Assembly (NCBI GenBank): GCA_001723855.1
Contig: MCBC01000156.1
Location: 1-15,054 of the forward strand
Length of the DNA: 15,054 nucleotides
Direction of reading: 5' to 3'
Source of the DNA: Candidatus Altarchaeales archaeon WOR_SM1_86-2
GTDB lineage: Archaea; Altiarchaeota; Altiarchaeia; IMC4; MCBC01
The notes beneath the pieces were generated by a model. The model saw nothing but the letters and a program-made list of their open reading frames with translations. It ran no database searches and was not told the origin of the DNA. Of the stretch, positions 14,333 to 15,054 are shown one piece after another. Within the stretch, counting starts at the first letter, position 1, and every line of letters starts with the position of its first letter. The position numbers and the translations under genes are program-made.

Positions 14333-14988
14333 ATGAGATAATGAACGCTATAGATATTGGACAATATTATCGGCAAGTTCCAGGAACCCAATTCAGAGTA
14401 CTTTTCGTGTGCCTCTTTTATTACTGATTTCTCCTCCTCAGTTAGAGGTCGCGTCCTTTTGGGATCTACATTCGGGTTACGCTGAGGATTGGATTTCGGA
14501 TTCGTGTATACATTACCCTCTGCTGGTTTTTGTTCTACTTCTGTGATTTCGTTTTCATTGACCGGGTTGTTTTCATTTTCCTTTTCATTGTTTTTTTTTG
14601 AGCGTCTGCCCTTGGGTTTGTTCAAATTGTGCTTAACCAGTATTCTTTCAACTGTTCGCACTGTCCTTGTAAACCCATATCGTTCACACATTACATCATA
14701 AGTATCTTTAGCGTCAAGTTCCCTATTATCAGATGCTATCTGCACTATCTTGTTCTCAAATTTTTCAGGTGTTTTATTATGCGGCACTTGTGGACCCCTT
14801 TTCTTACCCACCAAGCCGATAAATCCCTCTTCTTGATACCTATTTTTCCAATAATAATATGTGCCTGTGGAGACACCGTATGTATCTCTAATATCCCTTA
14901 TTTTCATTCCAAACTTTTCGTGTGCTAATATCATCTCGTGCCTTTCCTCGGCGAGATTCAAATTTTCAGGACGTTGTATTTGCATCAT
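14329..14988 (-). CDS. Transposase, N-terminal helix-turn-helix part
   Basis: This 219-residue frame has an N-terminal helix-turn-helix (about residues 17-52: MILAHEKFGMKIRDIRDTYG, then VSTGTYYYWKNRY) and a second one at about 95-130 (AKDTYDVMCERYG, then VRTVERILVKHNLN). A low-complexity Asn/Glu/Lys/Pro linker follows (about 131-185) and then the stretch leading to the catalytic core (LTEEEKSVIKEAHEKYSELG). After SWNLPIILSNIYS the frame goes out of register and ends. The neighbouring frame supplies LSHMSILRTL, the expected continuation. It probably forms a single transposase with the 13496-14332 frame. Two ATGs (14986 and 14983 ends) are equally good starts. Confidence 0.8.
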   Translation of the reverse strand: MMQIQRPENLNLAEERHEMILAHEKFGMKIRDIRDTYGVSTGTYYYWKNRYQEEGFIGLVGKKRGPQVPHNKTPEKFENKIVQIASDNRELDAKDTYDVMCERYGFTRTVRTVERILVKHNLNKPKGRRSKKNNEKENENNPVNENEITEVEQKPAEGNVYTNPKSNPQRNPNVDPKRTRPLTEEEKSVIKEAHEKYSELGSWNLPIILSNIYSVHYLI

Positions 14989-15028
14989 TTTTTTATAGAA
15001 TTAGATTTGTTATATAAAAAGGTTCTAT

Positions 15029-15054
15029 TATTGCTGTCGTTTATATATTTGAAA
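15029..15054 (-). repeat. Right terminal inverted repeat, at the window end
   Basis: The complement of this 26-bp segment matches 13510-13535 at 25 positions. It ends exactly at the last base of the window, so it may extend further. Confidence 0.75.

Larger units (their letters stand above)
13510..15054 (-). mobile_element. IS481/IS3-like insertion sequence inserted in the IS66 gene
   Basis: The left end begins TTTCAAATATG at 13510 and the right end, read inward from 15054, begins TTTCAAATATA. The two 26-bp ends match at 25 positions in inverted orientation. Inside are two minus-strand frames for a helix-turn-helix plus DDE transposase. The element is at least 1545 bp. Its right repeat reaches the last base of the window, so the exact end and target duplication cannot be confirmed. 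It interrupts the IS66 transposase gene. Confidence 0.75.

Noticed and set aside
14489..14928. Plus-strand frames across the transposase
   Set aside because: They are Phe/Ser/Cys-rich complements of the transposase frames without any domain.
1..15054. CRISPR array, tRNA or rRNA
   Set aside because: No regularly spaced repeats, no tRNA cloverleaf signature and no rRNA-like segment were found on reading the window.

Overview
The window looks archaeal, probably a methanogen-related or methane/alkane-oxidising euryarchaeon; this is an inference. The support is a geranylgeranyl-reductase family flavoprotein (archaeal lipid type), an HdrD-like CCG iron-sulfur protein, A/T-rich TATA-like boxes 25-40 nt before start codons, very short leaders and tightly packed operons. 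No rRNA, tRNA or CRISPR array was seen.

Region 1 (about 79-5064, + strand) is a compact operon: an HdrD-like CCG protein whose 5' end appears truncated, a DUF454 membrane protein, a lipoate-protein ligase, a radical SAM protein resembling the LipS-type lipoyl synthases, and a second lipoate ligase fused to a cysteine-rich DUF116 domain. The last three genes are separated by 1-4 nt. The likely theme is assembly or attachment of lipoyl groups, perhaps serving a lipoyl-dependent redox partner of the HdrD-like protein.

Region 2 (5164-11413) is an arsenic/organoarsenical island. It holds an ArsM-type methyltransferase, a small AhpD-like gene with a frameshift at its start, a small thioredoxin, an ArsF-like thioredoxin-fold lipoprotein, a CcdA/ArsG-like membrane protein, an ArsP/DUF318 permease, an ArsR repressor, an ACR3 arsenite pump, a second SAM methyltransferase overlapping ACR3 by 32 nt, and a convergent second ArsR. 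Together these could methylate arsenic, reduce organoarsenicals through thiol chemistry, and export both inorganic and organic As(III). A/T-rich palindromes and direct repeats near the promoters of arsM, the thioredoxin gene and the second arsR are candidate ArsR operators. A symmetrical stem-loop covers the stop codons of the two convergent genes.

Region 3 (11459-12817, - strand) has the geranylgeranyl-reductase-like gene, a 30-residue remnant of a Schlafen/AlbA_2-type protein overlapping its start, and an unrecognised 65-residue ORF.

Region 4 (about 12934 to the window end) is mobile DNA. It consists of the 3' part of an IS66-family transposase gene, interrupted by a second element with near-identical 26-bp terminal inverted repeats and a DD35E transposase split into two reading frames. 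That element's right repeat reaches the last base of the window, so its true end and any target duplication cannot be seen.
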